From Candidatus Paceibacterota bacterium (lineage in GTDB: Bacteria; Verrucomicrobiota; Verrucomicrobiia; Limisphaerales; UBA8199), in contig DAOTCE010000018.1 of the NCBI GenBank assembly GCA_035452965.1, positions 40,316 through 104,315 on the forward strand: a stretch of DNA of 64,000 bases, written 5' to 3'. Both the position numbers and the translations under genes were made by a program. Shown in pieces: positions 16,194-24,665 of this stretch (positions are counted from its first letter, which is position 1; each line of letters opens with the position of its first letter). The notes below the pieces were generated by a model. That model saw nothing but the letters and a program-made list of their open reading frames with translations, did no database searches and had not been told where the DNA came from.

Positions 16194-17417
16194 TCAAGCC
16201 CGGCGGAATATCTGGCCCAGGGTGCTCTTGATGCCGTCTGTCAGGGACGATTTGGCGGCCCGCTTCCGTTGTTGAAATGAGCCGAATTTCACCAGTCCAA
16301 TGGCTGCCGCGAACTCCGGCTGATCAAGGGCCGATTTCAGGCCGCTGATCGAATTGGTCTTGCCGAGAGACACCGGCATCTGGAGGACTTGCTCCGCCAG
16401 CCTGGCGATTTGCGGGATGTGCGCTCCACCCCCGCAAAGAAATACTCCCCCGCGCAGGTAGTCCAGCGCCCCAGCCTGCTCCAGGTCCTGCCCAATGAGC
16501 TGGAAAATCTCCTCCAGCCGCAGCGACATGATGCGGTGAAGATGTTCGATGTTGATCGTTTTGAGGGCCAGGCCGTGCTCGTTGGCAATGGTGTACGTTT
16601 GGCCCTTGTCGGCTTCGTCGAGGAAGCTGGAACCGCGATCGAGCTTGAGCTGCTCAGCCCGGCTAAGCGGCACCTTCAGACCATAGGCCAGGTCGTTCGA
16701 CACATGATCGCCGCCGACTGCCAGCACGCCGGTGTGTTTGATGATGCCGTTAGCGTAGACCACGTATTCGGTCGTTCCGCCGCCGATGTCAATCACCAGC
16801 GAGCCGAGTTCTTTCTGTTCGTTGGTCAGCAGCGCCAGCGAGGAGGCCAGACCGTTGAATACGATGTCATCCACCTCCAGTTGCAGTCCTTTGACGGTTC
16901 GGATGGCATTCTGGAGCCGGTTGAGGTTCCCGTGCACGACATGCACGTCAACCTCAATACGCGAGCCCAACATTCCCACCGGATTGGTGATGCCGTCCTG
17001 CCCGTCCACCAGAAAGTGCTGGCGGATGGCATGGATCACGTGGTTCTGGGCGGGCAGGTTGATTGTCTTGGCGTTTTTGATCACGTCTTGCACGTCCTCA
17101 TCGGTAATCTCGCGGTCAGAAGACACAACCGGATGAACACCGCGATTGTTGAAGCCGCGCAGGTGACTGCCTGTCACTCCGAGATAAACACTGCGAATTT
17201 CGGCATCAGCCATCTGCTCCGCTTCAACAATCGCCTGGCGCACATCCTCCTCGGCCAGCGGCGCGTCGGCGATTTCGCCTTTGCGCACACCTCGGGAGCG
17301 TGCCTGGCCGAGCCCGACAATATTGAGCGCGCCATCCACGCCGAGTTCGCCGACCACAGCACAGACCTTGGACGTGCCAATCTCCAATCCGACAATGATT
17401 GATGAGGCGTTAAACAT
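16194..17417 (-). CDS. ftsA: cell division protein FtsA
   Basis: The actin-like ATPase that ties FtsZ to the membrane, 407 residues. The phosphate-1 motif VGLEIGTSKVCAVVGE is at the N-terminus, phosphate-2 is LVIDIGGGTTEYVVY, and the adenosine motif is FLCGGGAHIPQI. The C-terminus (GIKSTLGQIFRRA) is a short amphipathic, basic helix suited to membrane binding. The ATG at 17417 with AGGAAG upstream is preferred over the long upstream extension. It overlaps the end of ftsQ by 8 bases. Confidence 0.95.
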   Translation of the reverse strand: MFNASSIIVGLEIGTSKVCAVVGELGVDGALNIVGLGQARSRGVRKGEIADAPLAEEDVRQAIVEAEQMADAEIRSVYLGVTGSHLRGFNNRGVHPVVSSDREITDEDVQDVIKNAKTINLPAQNHVIHAIRQHFLVDGQDGITNPVGMLGSRIEVDVHVVHGNLNRLQNAIRTVKGLQLEVDDIVFNGLASSLALLTNEQKELGSLVIDIGGGTTEYVVYANGIIKHTGVLAVGGDHVSNDLAYGLKVPLSRAEQLKLDRGSSFLDEADKGQTYTIANEHGLALKTINIEHLHRIMSLRLEEIFQLIGQDLEQAGALDYLRGGVFLCGGGAHIPQIARLAEQVLQMPVSLGKTNSISGLKSALDQPEFAAAIGLVKFGSFQQRKRAAKSSLTDGIKSTLGQIFRRA

Positions 17418-18381
17418 GTTTCTTCCTGGAACGCGAGGGTTTGGCCGGCTTCGGGGCTGCAGGCAGGACCGTGCTGGCCTCCAGCCATCGAACCGGGATG
17501 TTGTTGGTGACCGCCAGATCGAGCGTGGCAATCGCATTACTCGTCTGCTGTCCCAACTCGAAAATTGTGTGCCAACGCCGCAGTTGGCGGTCCAGTTGAT
17601 GGCCCACATCGTTTAAACCAAGAGTGATCACGCTCCCTTGCTCGGTTGTCACTACCAACACCTCCCGCGAAGATACGTCTATACGCCGTAGGTTCACCAA
17701 GCCGGCCATCGGCGATTGGTCGAAAGCCAGAATCAGGCGCAGAGCAGCCTGAACTGGCGGGGAGGTGATGCGCCGACCGGGCTGCAATTCGCTGGCGCTG
17801 ACGCCAGCCACCACTGGCAGCGTATTGCTCGGTTGGTTGGATGCAGTCTCAAGCTGGCGTGGGTCCAGCGGCATGATCACCCATCCCTCTGCGTCCAGAT
17901 GATAGATCGCTACCCCCACGCCGCCTGCCGGATTCGGACGAGGAATGTTGACTTGCGCAATGGGTTCGCGTTCTTCGACGCAGATGCGCAAAGTGCGTGG
18001 CAGAATGCGCTCGACGGACGCGGAGTGAACCAGCGGGACCATTTCCAAGTCCCGCCTCACGCGCGCCAAGTCGAGCTCCAGCAAGTTCTCTCCAGGTTTG
18101 ACTCCTGCCCAGCGGCGCAATTGGTCCACCGCGATAATGCCGTCGGTTTGCACCTCAATTTTCTCGATGGCAAACGACTTGTTTTCGTAGAGCAGCCGAT
18201 TGAGTGCCCATTCACCGGTGCGGTAGAGCAAGTACAGGCCGAAGACAACCGTAAAGACAGTCCCCAGGCTGACTGCCGTCATGCGGGTCCGCGCGGCTCG
18301 AACTTGGCTGGAGCGCAGTTTTACATCCAGTACCTGATCGCGCCCCAAGCGCCGATTCTTTGGTTTACGTTTAAGCCACAT
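17410..18381 (-). CDS. ftsQ: cell division protein FtsQ
   Basis: A 323-residue bitopic divisome protein. A basic cytoplasmic N-terminus (about 1-34) precedes one membrane helix (about 35-53, AVSLGTVFTVVFGLYLLY), then a POTRA domain (about 68-135, beginning FAIEKIEVQTDG) and the FtsQ beta domain. The C-terminus is unusually rich in Lys/Arg/Pro (KPAKPSRSRKKHV). In the divisome it links FtsL/FtsB to FtsW/FtsI. It overlaps ddl by 11 bases. Confidence 0.9.
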   Translation of the reverse strand: MWLKRKPKNRRLGRDQVLDVKLRSSQVRAARTRMTAVSLGTVFTVVFGLYLLYRTGEWALNRLLYENKSFAIEKIEVQTDGIIAVDQLRRWAGVKPGENLLELDLARVRRDLEMVPLVHSASVERILPRTLRICVEEREPIAQVNIPRPNPAGGVGVAIYHLDAEGWVIMPLDPRQLETASNQPSNTLPVVAGVSASELQPGRRITSPPVQAALRLILAFDQSPMAGLVNLRRIDVSSREVLVVTTEQGSVITLGLNDVGHQLDRQLRRWHTIFELGQQTSNAIATLDLAVTNNIPVRWLEASTVLPAAPKPAKPSRSRKKHV

Positions 18382-19291
18382 GTATTCGTTTGAGCGCCAA
18401 GTCCACCATTCGCTGACAGAGTTCCGTGTAACTGATACCGGCCGCGGCTGCCGCCTTGGGCAGCAAACTGGTTTCGGTCATGCCCGGCAGCGTATTCACC
18501 TCTAGCATTACCGGCTCCCCGTTTGGCTGCACAATCACATCCACCCGCGAATAATCCCGGCCGCCAATTGCTTTGAAGGCCCCCATCCCCACCGCCTGAA
18601 TCCGCGCGGTCATTGCCGCATCAAATGGAGCGGGGCAGAAGTACTCGGTTGTCCCAGCACTGTACTTGGTCTGATAGTCGTAAATGCCCGTCTTGGGCCG
18701 CACCTCGACCAGTGGGAGCGTTTGGTCGCCAAGGATGCCGACGGTGCATTCCCGCCCGGTGATCTTCTCTTCCATTAGAACCTGTGAGTCGTGCCGCATT
18801 GCTTCCGCCAGGGCCTTGCCCCATTCCGAGACGCGCTCGACAAATTGCAGCCCGACACTCGAGCCTTGACGTGCGGGCTTCAGCACCACGGGCGGGTCCC
18901 AACCCATCGGCCAACTTGCCGCGGGCGACTCGATTAGCATGAACCGCGCGGTCGGGACTCCGGCTGCCACGCAACGCTGCTTGGTCAGGAACTTGTCAAA
19001 TCCAATCCGACTTGCCTCGGGATCACACCCGGTGTAAGCGATACCCAGTTCCTCCAGCCGACGCTGAACGGTGCCATCTTCTCCGTATGTCCCGTGGAGC
19101 GCAAGGAAGACCACATCCGTGCCCTTTGGGAGCTTCCATTTCCCGTGCTTGGGATCCACCTCGCTGACGACGTGGCCCATTGAGCGGAGCGCCTTGACCA
19201 CCTCTGCCCCGGACCGCAGCGATACCTCGCGTTCAGCGCTCGGTCCGCCGAGCATCACAGTGATGTTGAGCTTCTTTCGTGCTGGTGTCAT
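18371..19291 (-). CDS. ddl: D-alanine--D-alanine ligase
   Basis: Forms D-Ala-D-Ala, the substrate of MurF, with ATP in the cytoplasm. The 306-residue ATP-grasp enzyme shows the N-terminal signature VMLGGPSAEREVSLRSG, HGTYGEDGTVQ, the ATP-binding KPARQGSSVGLQFV, and the C-terminal VMLEVNTLPGMT metal-binding block. It starts with an ATGA overlap of the murB stop. It appears fully intact, in contrast to the missing or damaged Mur ligases of this cluster. Confidence 0.95.
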   Translation of the reverse strand: MTPARKKLNITVMLGGPSAEREVSLRSGAEVVKALRSMGHVVSEVDPKHGKWKLPKGTDVVFLALHGTYGEDGTVQRRLEELGIAYTGCDPEASRIGFDKFLTKQRCVAAGVPTARFMLIESPAASWPMGWDPPVVLKPARQGSSVGLQFVERVSEWGKALAEAMRHDSQVLMEEKITGRECTVGILGDQTLPLVEVRPKTGIYDYQTKYSAGTTEYFCPAPFDAAMTARIQAVGMGAFKAIGGRDYSRVDVIVQPNGEPVMLEVNTLPGMTETSLLPKAAAAAGISYTELCQRMVDLALKRIHVA

Positions 19292-20232
19292 TCTCCGACA
19301 ATTTCTACTTCTGTCTGCAATTCGATTCCGCGCTCCGTTCGGGCGCGCTGTTTGATGACCTCGATCAGCTCCAAGATGTCCCGTGCGGAGGCGGTGCCAT
19401 CGTTTACAATAAAATTGCCGTGTTCTGCCGAGACCATCGCTCCGCCCACACGCGTTCCCTTCAGGCCCAATTCGTCAATCAGCTTGCCGGCTGGGATCGA
19501 GCCGGGGTTCTTGAAGATGCACCCGGCGCTCGGCGCGGCGGGCTGCGATTGCCATCGCTTGCGGCTGTATTCAGTCATGCGCAGTTCGATAGCCTTGCGC
19601 GAATCGGAATGGCCGCGTAACACTGCTGAGAGGGCAATATGTGTTTTCAGGGTTGAGCATTCGCGATACGTGGCCGTCAGTTCGTGTGCTGCGCGCTGGC
19701 GCACCTGCCCGTCGAGACTCATCAACCGAACCGACTCCACCACGTTGAACATTGCGCTGCCCATAGCTCCTGCGTTCATTCGCAAAGCGCCGCCGACGCT
19801 GCCCGGGATGCCTTCGAGGAACTCCATACCTGCCAGACCGTGTCGCTTGGCTTCCGCTGCGATCGCTCTCAATCTTGCGCCCGCCCCGCAGCATATGCGC
19901 TCGTCCGCCACCTCGATCTGGCTGAAATGGGTATGGGAAAGGCAGATGACCGCGCCTCGGATTCCACCATCTCTCACCAGCAGATTCGATCCGCGCCCAA
20001 GCAGAAAAACAGGCCGGCTGCTCTCTTGGCAGTAAGCTAGGACGGCCGCCAAATCCAAGTCAGTTGCTGGCTCGACGTACAAGTCTGCGCTTCCGCCGAC
20101 TCTGAGCGTCGTGTGTTTGGCCAGCGGTTCGCGATTGCGAATCACGGTGGCCTTTGAGACGCGTTGTGCCAATTCGCCTGCCGCCTCCGCCCTGCTCGAA
20201 AACTCCTGGTCTGCCATGGCGCCGCGCGGCAT
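19288..20232 (-). CDS. murB: UDP-N-acetylenolpyruvoylglucosamine reductase
   Basis: A FAD enzyme that reduces UDP-GlcNAc-enolpyruvate to UDP-MurNAc, 314 residues. HTTLRVGG, LLGRGSNLLVRDGG and GIPGSVGGALRMNAGA are the FAD/substrate motifs; the C-terminal AGCIFKNP and GG..VS..HGNFIVN are present, including the segment with the catalytic Glu region. The start at 20232 is chosen because GGAGAGG lies 8 bases upstream and the ATG overlaps the murG stop by one base (TGATG). In most verrucomicrobial clusters murC sits between murG and murB; here there is no room for it. Confidence 0.95.
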   Translation of the reverse strand: MPRGAMADQEFSSRAEAAGELAQRVSKATVIRNREPLAKHTTLRVGGSADLYVEPATDLDLAAVLAYCQESSRPVFLLGRGSNLLVRDGGIRGAVICLSHTHFSQIEVADERICCGAGARLRAIAAEAKRHGLAGMEFLEGIPGSVGGALRMNAGAMGSAMFNVVESVRLMSLDGQVRQRAAHELTATYRECSTLKTHIALSAVLRGHSDSRKAIELRMTEYSRKRWQSQPAAPSAGCIFKNPGSIPAGKLIDELGLKGTRVGGAMVSAEHGNFIVNDGTASARDILELIEVIKQRARTERGIELQTEVEIVGE

Positions 20233-21494
20233 CAGGTGCCCCTCTCCGCCGGCAGCGCCGGCTGACATGCGGCTAACGGGCTGGTTCGTGCCCGGCCGGT
20301 CTGTGACGGGTTGGAGCTCATCAAGTTAACTTGGTGATCCGGGGTCCCGCCAGCTGATTGGCGATGAGTGGAGCAACCTTGGCTTGCCTTAAATCCAACG
20401 GCAAGGAGCATGGCTGCAGCGATCTTTTCCGCCGCCTGCGGTGCGTGCCATTGGGTAAGCGCGCTCTGCATCTTCTCACGCACTGCGGGTTTCTCAACCA
20501 GGTCCGAGAGGAGTTGTGCCAGTAACTCCGGGGTCGCGCTCTCTTGCTCCAGCAAACAGGCAGCGCCGGCGGCCTCGATGGCCCGAGCGTTGTGAAACTG
20601 ATGATTGTCCATCGCAGCTGGATACGGGACGAGGACTGCCGGCACACGCATGGCTGCCAGTTCGGCTAGGGAGGATGCGCCAGCACGGGAGATGGCTGCG
20701 GTTGCTGCCCCCAGGGCTATATCCATTTCGGTTAGAAATGAATGGACAATCGCTTTGAGTCTCAAAGCCGCATAGGTCCGACTCACTTTCTCAAAGTCCT
20801 TCGGCCCGGACAGATGTAACCACTGACAGTCGGCTTGGCGGTTGGCGAACAGTGGCAAGGAACGCAGCACCAAGTCGTTGATACCGCTTGCACCCTGGCT
20901 GCCGCCCATCACCAGCAAGACTGGCCTGTCAGGGTCAAGCCCGAGTTTGGAACGGCAGGTGGCAGTGTCATGGGCCTGGAAACATGGGCGGGTTGGTGTG
21001 CCGGTTACGGTCGCGCTGCTTCGGCGCAGTCGGTCGGCTGCCGCAGGAAATCCGACAAACGTACCGTCCACCACGCGCGATAACCAGCGGTTGGCGCGAC
21101 CAGGGATGGTATTTGATTCATGAAGGAACGTTCGTGCCCCGATCCGCTTCGCTGCCAGTATTGGCGGTGCGCTGGTAAATCCGCCTGTGGCGAGTGCCGC
21201 CTGTGGGGGGCGCGTCTTGAAAGACTTCGCCGCAGCGCGATAGGATTGGAGGAAACCGCGGACGAAGGCAAATTCCCTGCCACGCTTCAAGCCAACCGCT
21301 GGGAGGGGGACAATGTCTACGCCAGAAACACCTCGCACAGCCTGTTGGTCCACTTCCTTGGGGGAAATGAGCAACGTCACTGCGCAACCACGCCGCACAA
21401 GCCTGTCAGCCACGGCAAGACCAGGAAAGAGATGCCCGCCGGTCCCGCCGCAGGCAATGGCTATCCGGAGTTGGGCTTGAGGGGGCGAAGTCAT
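20232..21494 (-). CDS. murG: UDP-N-acetylglucosamine--lipid I transferase
   Basis: Adds GlcNAc to lipid I at the inner membrane face to give lipid II. GT28 fold, 420 residues: CGGTGGHLFPG at the N-terminus, HESNTIPGRANR, LLVMGGSQGAS, and the C-terminal donor site ISRAGASSLAELAAMRVPAVLVPYP. About 50 residues at the C-terminus (from ASQGCSTHRQ on) look unlike MurG. They contain an internal Met followed by SSNPSQTGRARTSPLA, which could be junk left where murC is normally found. It overlaps ftsW by 4 bases (ATGA). Confidence 0.93.
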   Translation of the reverse strand: MTSPPQAQLRIAIACGGTGGHLFPGLAVADRLVRRGCAVTLLISPKEVDQQAVRGVSGVDIVPLPAVGLKRGREFAFVRGFLQSYRAAAKSFKTRPPQAALATGGFTSAPPILAAKRIGARTFLHESNTIPGRANRWLSRVVDGTFVGFPAAADRLRRSSATVTGTPTRPCFQAHDTATCRSKLGLDPDRPVLLVMGGSQGASGINDLVLRSLPLFANRQADCQWLHLSGPKDFEKVSRTYAALRLKAIVHSFLTEMDIALGAATAAISRAGASSLAELAAMRVPAVLVPYPAAMDNHQFHNARAIEAAGAACLLEQESATPELLAQLLSDLVEKPAVREKMQSALTQWHAPQAAEKIAAAMLLAVGFKASQGCSTHRQSAGGTPDHQVNLMSSNPSQTGRARTSPLAACQPALPAERGT

Positions 21495-22639
21495 GGTTGG
21501 GCCTGTGCCCTTCGAGAGAATGGATTCTCAGCTTCTTCGCTGATGAGCACGTTCCGGATGACCCCATCGGGGTTGCGTGCCTGCCGCGCGATGCTGACCA
21601 ACAGCCCAACGCTCGTCAGGGTCATAAGCAGGTTGGATCCGCCGTAGCTGATGAAAGGCAATGGCAGACCCTTGTTCGGCAACGCGCTTGTCACCACTCC
21701 GATGTTGATAAAGGCCTGCATGCCAATCAGGAATGTAATCCCTGAACCGAGCAGCATTCCAAACGTATCCGCTGCATTCATCGCGATGTGGGCGCCGCAG
21801 AAGACAATCGCTATAAAGGCTGCGACCACAAGCAGAGTAGCGATCAACCCGAGCTCTTCCCCGATGATTGAGAATATGAAGTCGGTGTGGTGCTCCGGCA
21901 GGAAGCCGAGCTTCTGGCGTCCATCGCCTAGACCTTTGCCCGTCAAGCCGCCGCTCCCAAGGGCAACCATCGCCTGGTAAGCCTGCAGGCCCGTATCGCG
22001 TCGGGTCTCCTCCACGTGCAGCCACGAGTGAATTCGGTCAGAACGCATAGGATTGTAACAGATGAAGGTCCCGATCGCGATAACGCCGGCGATAACCGGC
22101 GGCAGGAAATAGCGAAGTCGAACGCCTGAAATCAGCAACAAGGTGCTGCTTACGGCAGCGAGTACCAGCGCGTTGCCCACATCTGGCTCAATGAAAATCA
22201 GCCCTACGGTTACCACAATCAGCAGCCCTGGGATGAGAATTCCCCGCTTCCACAACGGCATCTGCCGCTGGAAACGCTCTCCGTACCAGGCCAAGGCAAT
22301 GATCAGCGCAATTTTGGCAAACTCCGAAGGCTGGAAACGCATGCCGCCAAAGCTGAACCAGCGCCGCGCGCCGTTGATTTTGGCGCCGATATGAGGGTTC
22401 AACACCAATCCCAGCATCAGCAAGGCCAAGCCTAGCGGCAACCACCAGATCCAGCGAAGCTGGCGATAATCCAGCAACGCCGCAACCACACAAGCTGCCA
22501 GGCCGAGCCCGCACCAAACCAGTTGCATCCTCAGGTAATGAGCCCCTACCTGTGCCATGCTGGAGCTGTACAGCATCACCATTCCGAGCGATAGCAGGGC
22601 AGCCACGCAGGAAACCAGAATGGTGACGCTCACTTTCAT
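21491..22639 (-). CDS. ftsW: lipid II-polymerising SEDS protein FtsW
   Basis: A polytopic membrane glycosyltransferase of the divisome, about 382 residues with about ten hydrophobic segments. SEDS signatures: ARRWFSFGGMRFQPSEFAK, LIFIEPDVGNALVL, GLTGKGLGDGRQK, FLPEHHTDFIFSIIGEELG and LPFISYGGSNLL. The frame opens at a TTG at 22690; the ATG at 22639 is preferred because the first membrane helix begins right after it. It pairs with FtsI (27.5-29.4 kb) as transglycosylase/transpeptidase. Confidence 0.94.
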   Translation of the reverse strand: MKVSVTILVSCVAALLSLGMVMLYSSSMAQVGAHYLRMQLVWCGLGLAACVVAALLDYRQLRWIWWLPLGLALLMLGLVLNPHIGAKINGARRWFSFGGMRFQPSEFAKIALIIALAWYGERFQRQMPLWKRGILIPGLLIVVTVGLIFIEPDVGNALVLAAVSSTLLLISGVRLRYFLPPVIAGVIAIGTFICYNPMRSDRIHSWLHVEETRRDTGLQAYQAMVALGSGGLTGKGLGDGRQKLGFLPEHHTDFIFSIIGEELGLIATLLVVAAFIAIVFCGAHIAMNAADTFGMLLGSGITFLIGMQAFINIGVVTSALPNKGLPLPFISYGGSNLLMTLTSVGLLVSIARQARNPDGVIRNVLISEEAENPFSRRAQAQP

Positions 22640-22696
22640 CGGCCAAAATGCTCGCGGAGCGCCGGCGGGGAGGCCGCGCTTTGTCCGCAAGAACGG

Positions 22697-23443
22697 CTAC
22701 GGCCCAGGGGGAGGTGTTGCTGGGTAGGTCGGCACAGGCTCAGCTGGAACAACCGGGGCGGCCATTGGAGCCGACGCGCTTGCGGGAATCCTCAGCTTCT
22801 GCCCGACTTTGAGGAAGTCAGTCTTCAATTCGTTAGCCGCTCTCAGCGCTTTAACAGTCGTACCAAACCTCCCTGCAATCCTGGTCAACGTATCGCCGGA
22901 TTTGACAGTGTAGGTCTGTTCGCCGCCTGGCGCTGCAGTCTCGCCGGGTGCCAATCCGGTCACCGCCGGGGCTGTGGAGACAGCCGGTGAAGGGATGTAT
23001 ATCTTCTGCCCGATCTTCAGCTTTGTCGGCTCAATGCCGGGATTCGCTTCCATGATGGCATTGACAGAGACGTGGAAGTTCTTTGCGATCTTCTCAAGGT
23101 AATCTCCTTTGACGATGGTGTGCTCGTTAATACCCGCTGGAGCCACTGGCGGCGGGGCCGGAGGTGGCTCCACTGGCGTCGGAGTGGTGTCGGCTACCGG
23201 AGGGGGGTTGGTTGCCACCGGGGGAGGAACGGGGTCGGCAAAGGTTGGAGGGGGATTGGTGTCCGTAGCTTCTATCGGTGGCAGCGTCTCTTGGGACTGT
23301 CCGCAACCTTGCATGAGCAAGGCCATCAAGCCGATGCCGTGAACGACCAGAACAAAGAGGACCGCGATCTTCACGCGGGCGCGCCCCTTGTTTTTCTGCT
23401 CCAACGCGGAGCCCTGTGGAATGAGTGGATTGTGGTTATTCAT
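22697..23443 (-). CDS. membrane-anchored LysM protein in the division cluster
   Basis: A 248-residue protein with a single N-terminal membrane helix (VKIAVLFVLVVHGIGLMALL), a Pro/Val/Thr-rich spacer (about 50-105) and two LysM peptidoglycan-binding domains: HTIVKGDYLEKIAKNFHVSV..KIGQKIYIP and TYTVKSGDTLTRIAGRFGTT..KVGQKLRIP. A Pro-rich tail follows. The helix ends in QGCGQ, so a lipoprotein form is possible though not a canonical lipobox. Genes like this sit at the same place in other Verrucomicrobia, as far as I recall. It probably tethers envelope and septal peptidoglycan. The start ATG is two codons inside the TTG-initiated frame. Confidence 0.88.
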   Translation of the reverse strand: MNNHNPLIPQGSALEQKNKGRARVKIAVLFVLVVHGIGLMALLMQGCGQSQETLPPIEATDTNPPPTFADPVPPPVATNPPPVADTTPTPVEPPPAPPPVAPAGINEHTIVKGDYLEKIAKNFHVSVNAIMEANPGIEPTKLKIGQKIYIPSPAVSTAPAVTGLAPGETAAPGGEQTYTVKSGDTLTRIAGRFGTTVKALRAANELKTDFLKVGQKLRIPASASAPMAAPVVPAEPVPTYPATPPPGP

Positions 23444-23560
23444 TTTCAAGTGGCGCTGTTGCGCCGGTTTATGGAGGTGTTAATAGTTTTTCGTTCGCTT
23501 CGTTCCCAGGTGTTCCCTGAGAAAAACCCGAAGCAAGATTCTTAGTTGTCTCGCTTTGCT

Positions 23561-24664
23561 TCAACGCTGCGCTGTGCCAATTCTGCCATTTATGTTGGGG
23601 GTGCCGCCCGGCACACCCCTACCTATTGATTTCACTGCCTGACAAAAGACTTCACCACGATGTTGGTGGTTTCGAAACTGATCGCAGTTCGAACAGGCCG
23701 GTGAAAGTAATACTACGTCGCCTGATACGGCATTCCTTGCCGCTTCAGCTACTGCTTCTAGCAACGAACTCGAAATCGTGCAAGGAGTAAAAACGCTCCA
23801 CGCGGCGTAGAGTCGCTTGCTGGTCTCGCCCACCAGAAACGCGTGTTTGACCCGGTTGGTCAGCAGAGTGCCAACCGGATGAAGTTCCTGACCTTTGTCC
23901 CTGCCTCCGGCAATTAGCCAGACGTTCGCCTCCCCGCCTGGTCCAGATCGCGCCGCACGGAGCGCACTTCCCAAGGCATCTAGATTAGTTGCCTTAGAAT
24001 CGTTGATGAACTGCACGCCGTGGATCTCCGCTATTTGGTTACGGAACAAGCGGGCATTGGCGCGCACGTAGTTGTCCCTGCTGCCGTAATGGTCCAGATG
24101 GTCGGGAGTGAGATTCGTGAGCACGGCGATCGAGGGCCGGGGCAAGGAGGTCATTTCCAATTGAAATGCGTCGGTCTGTAAGATCAGGTAGTCCAGCTCT
24201 TTCGTGTGTTCGATCGTCGCGCAGACCGGCCGCGCGAGGTCGCCGGATAATGCGGTCTTGCGGTGGTTGCTCGCCAGCACTCGCTCGACGAGTTCGGCTG
24301 TGGTTCCTTTCCCATTGGTGCCGCCGATGGCGATGCACAAGCATTCGGATAGCTGAAGGCCAAGCTCCAGCTCGCTGATCAAGGGCACCCCGGTTCGGCG
24401 GACGGCCTCCACGAGTGGAACGTTCATCGGCAGCGCCGAACTTAGCACGGCTAAACTGAAGTCCCGCGCCGGCGGTGCCGAAGCCCCAAGGGTGACTTCG
24501 ATACCCAGCGGGCGCAATTCATCCGCCCGGTTGCGCAAGTCCTCTGTATTCGCTTGGTCCACGCCCGTAACTCTGGCGCCGCTTCTACGCAGAAACTCGC
24601 AGGCCGCCTGCCCGGGACGTCCGAAGCCAATGACCAGCACCTGTTTGTCTGCCAGTTCAAGCAT
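23561..24664 (-). CDS. murD: MurD-like ligase with internal deletion, probably inactive
   Basis: Related to UDP-MurNAc-L-Ala:D-Glu ligase, but 367 residues instead of the usual ~440-460. The N-terminal UDP-binding domain, P-loop-like GTNGKGTT (115-122), NLTPDHLDHYG and the C-terminal domain from FINDSKATNLDA to LLSPACSNCDQF are present. Between LFRNQ (206-210) and GVQFIND (216-222) about 95-100 residues are missing in frame, including the G-HN--N--AA and HR-E blocks. Judged against remembered E. coli MurD, Glu157 is Gln163 (ILQTDAFQLE) and the carbamylated Lys198 is Asn203 (RANARLF). It lies one base after mraY; 110 empty bases precede the LysM gene. Confidence 0.85.
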   Translation of the reverse strand: MLELADKQVLVIGFGRPGQAACEFLRRSGARVTGVDQANTEDLRNRADELRPLGIEVTLGASAPPARDFSLAVLSSALPMNVPLVEAVRRTGVPLISELELGLQLSECLCIAIGGTNGKGTTAELVERVLASNHRKTALSGDLARPVCATIEHTKELDYLILQTDAFQLEMTSLPRPSIAVLTNLTPDHLDHYGSRDNYVRANARLFRNQIAEIHGVQFINDSKATNLDALGSALRAARSGPGGEANVWLIAGGRDKGQELHPVGTLLTNRVKHAFLVGETSKRLYAAWSVFTPCTISSSLLEAVAEAARNAVSGDVVLLSPACSNCDQFRNHQHRGEVFCQAVKSIGRGVPGGTPNINGRIGTAQR

Positions 24665-24665
24665 C

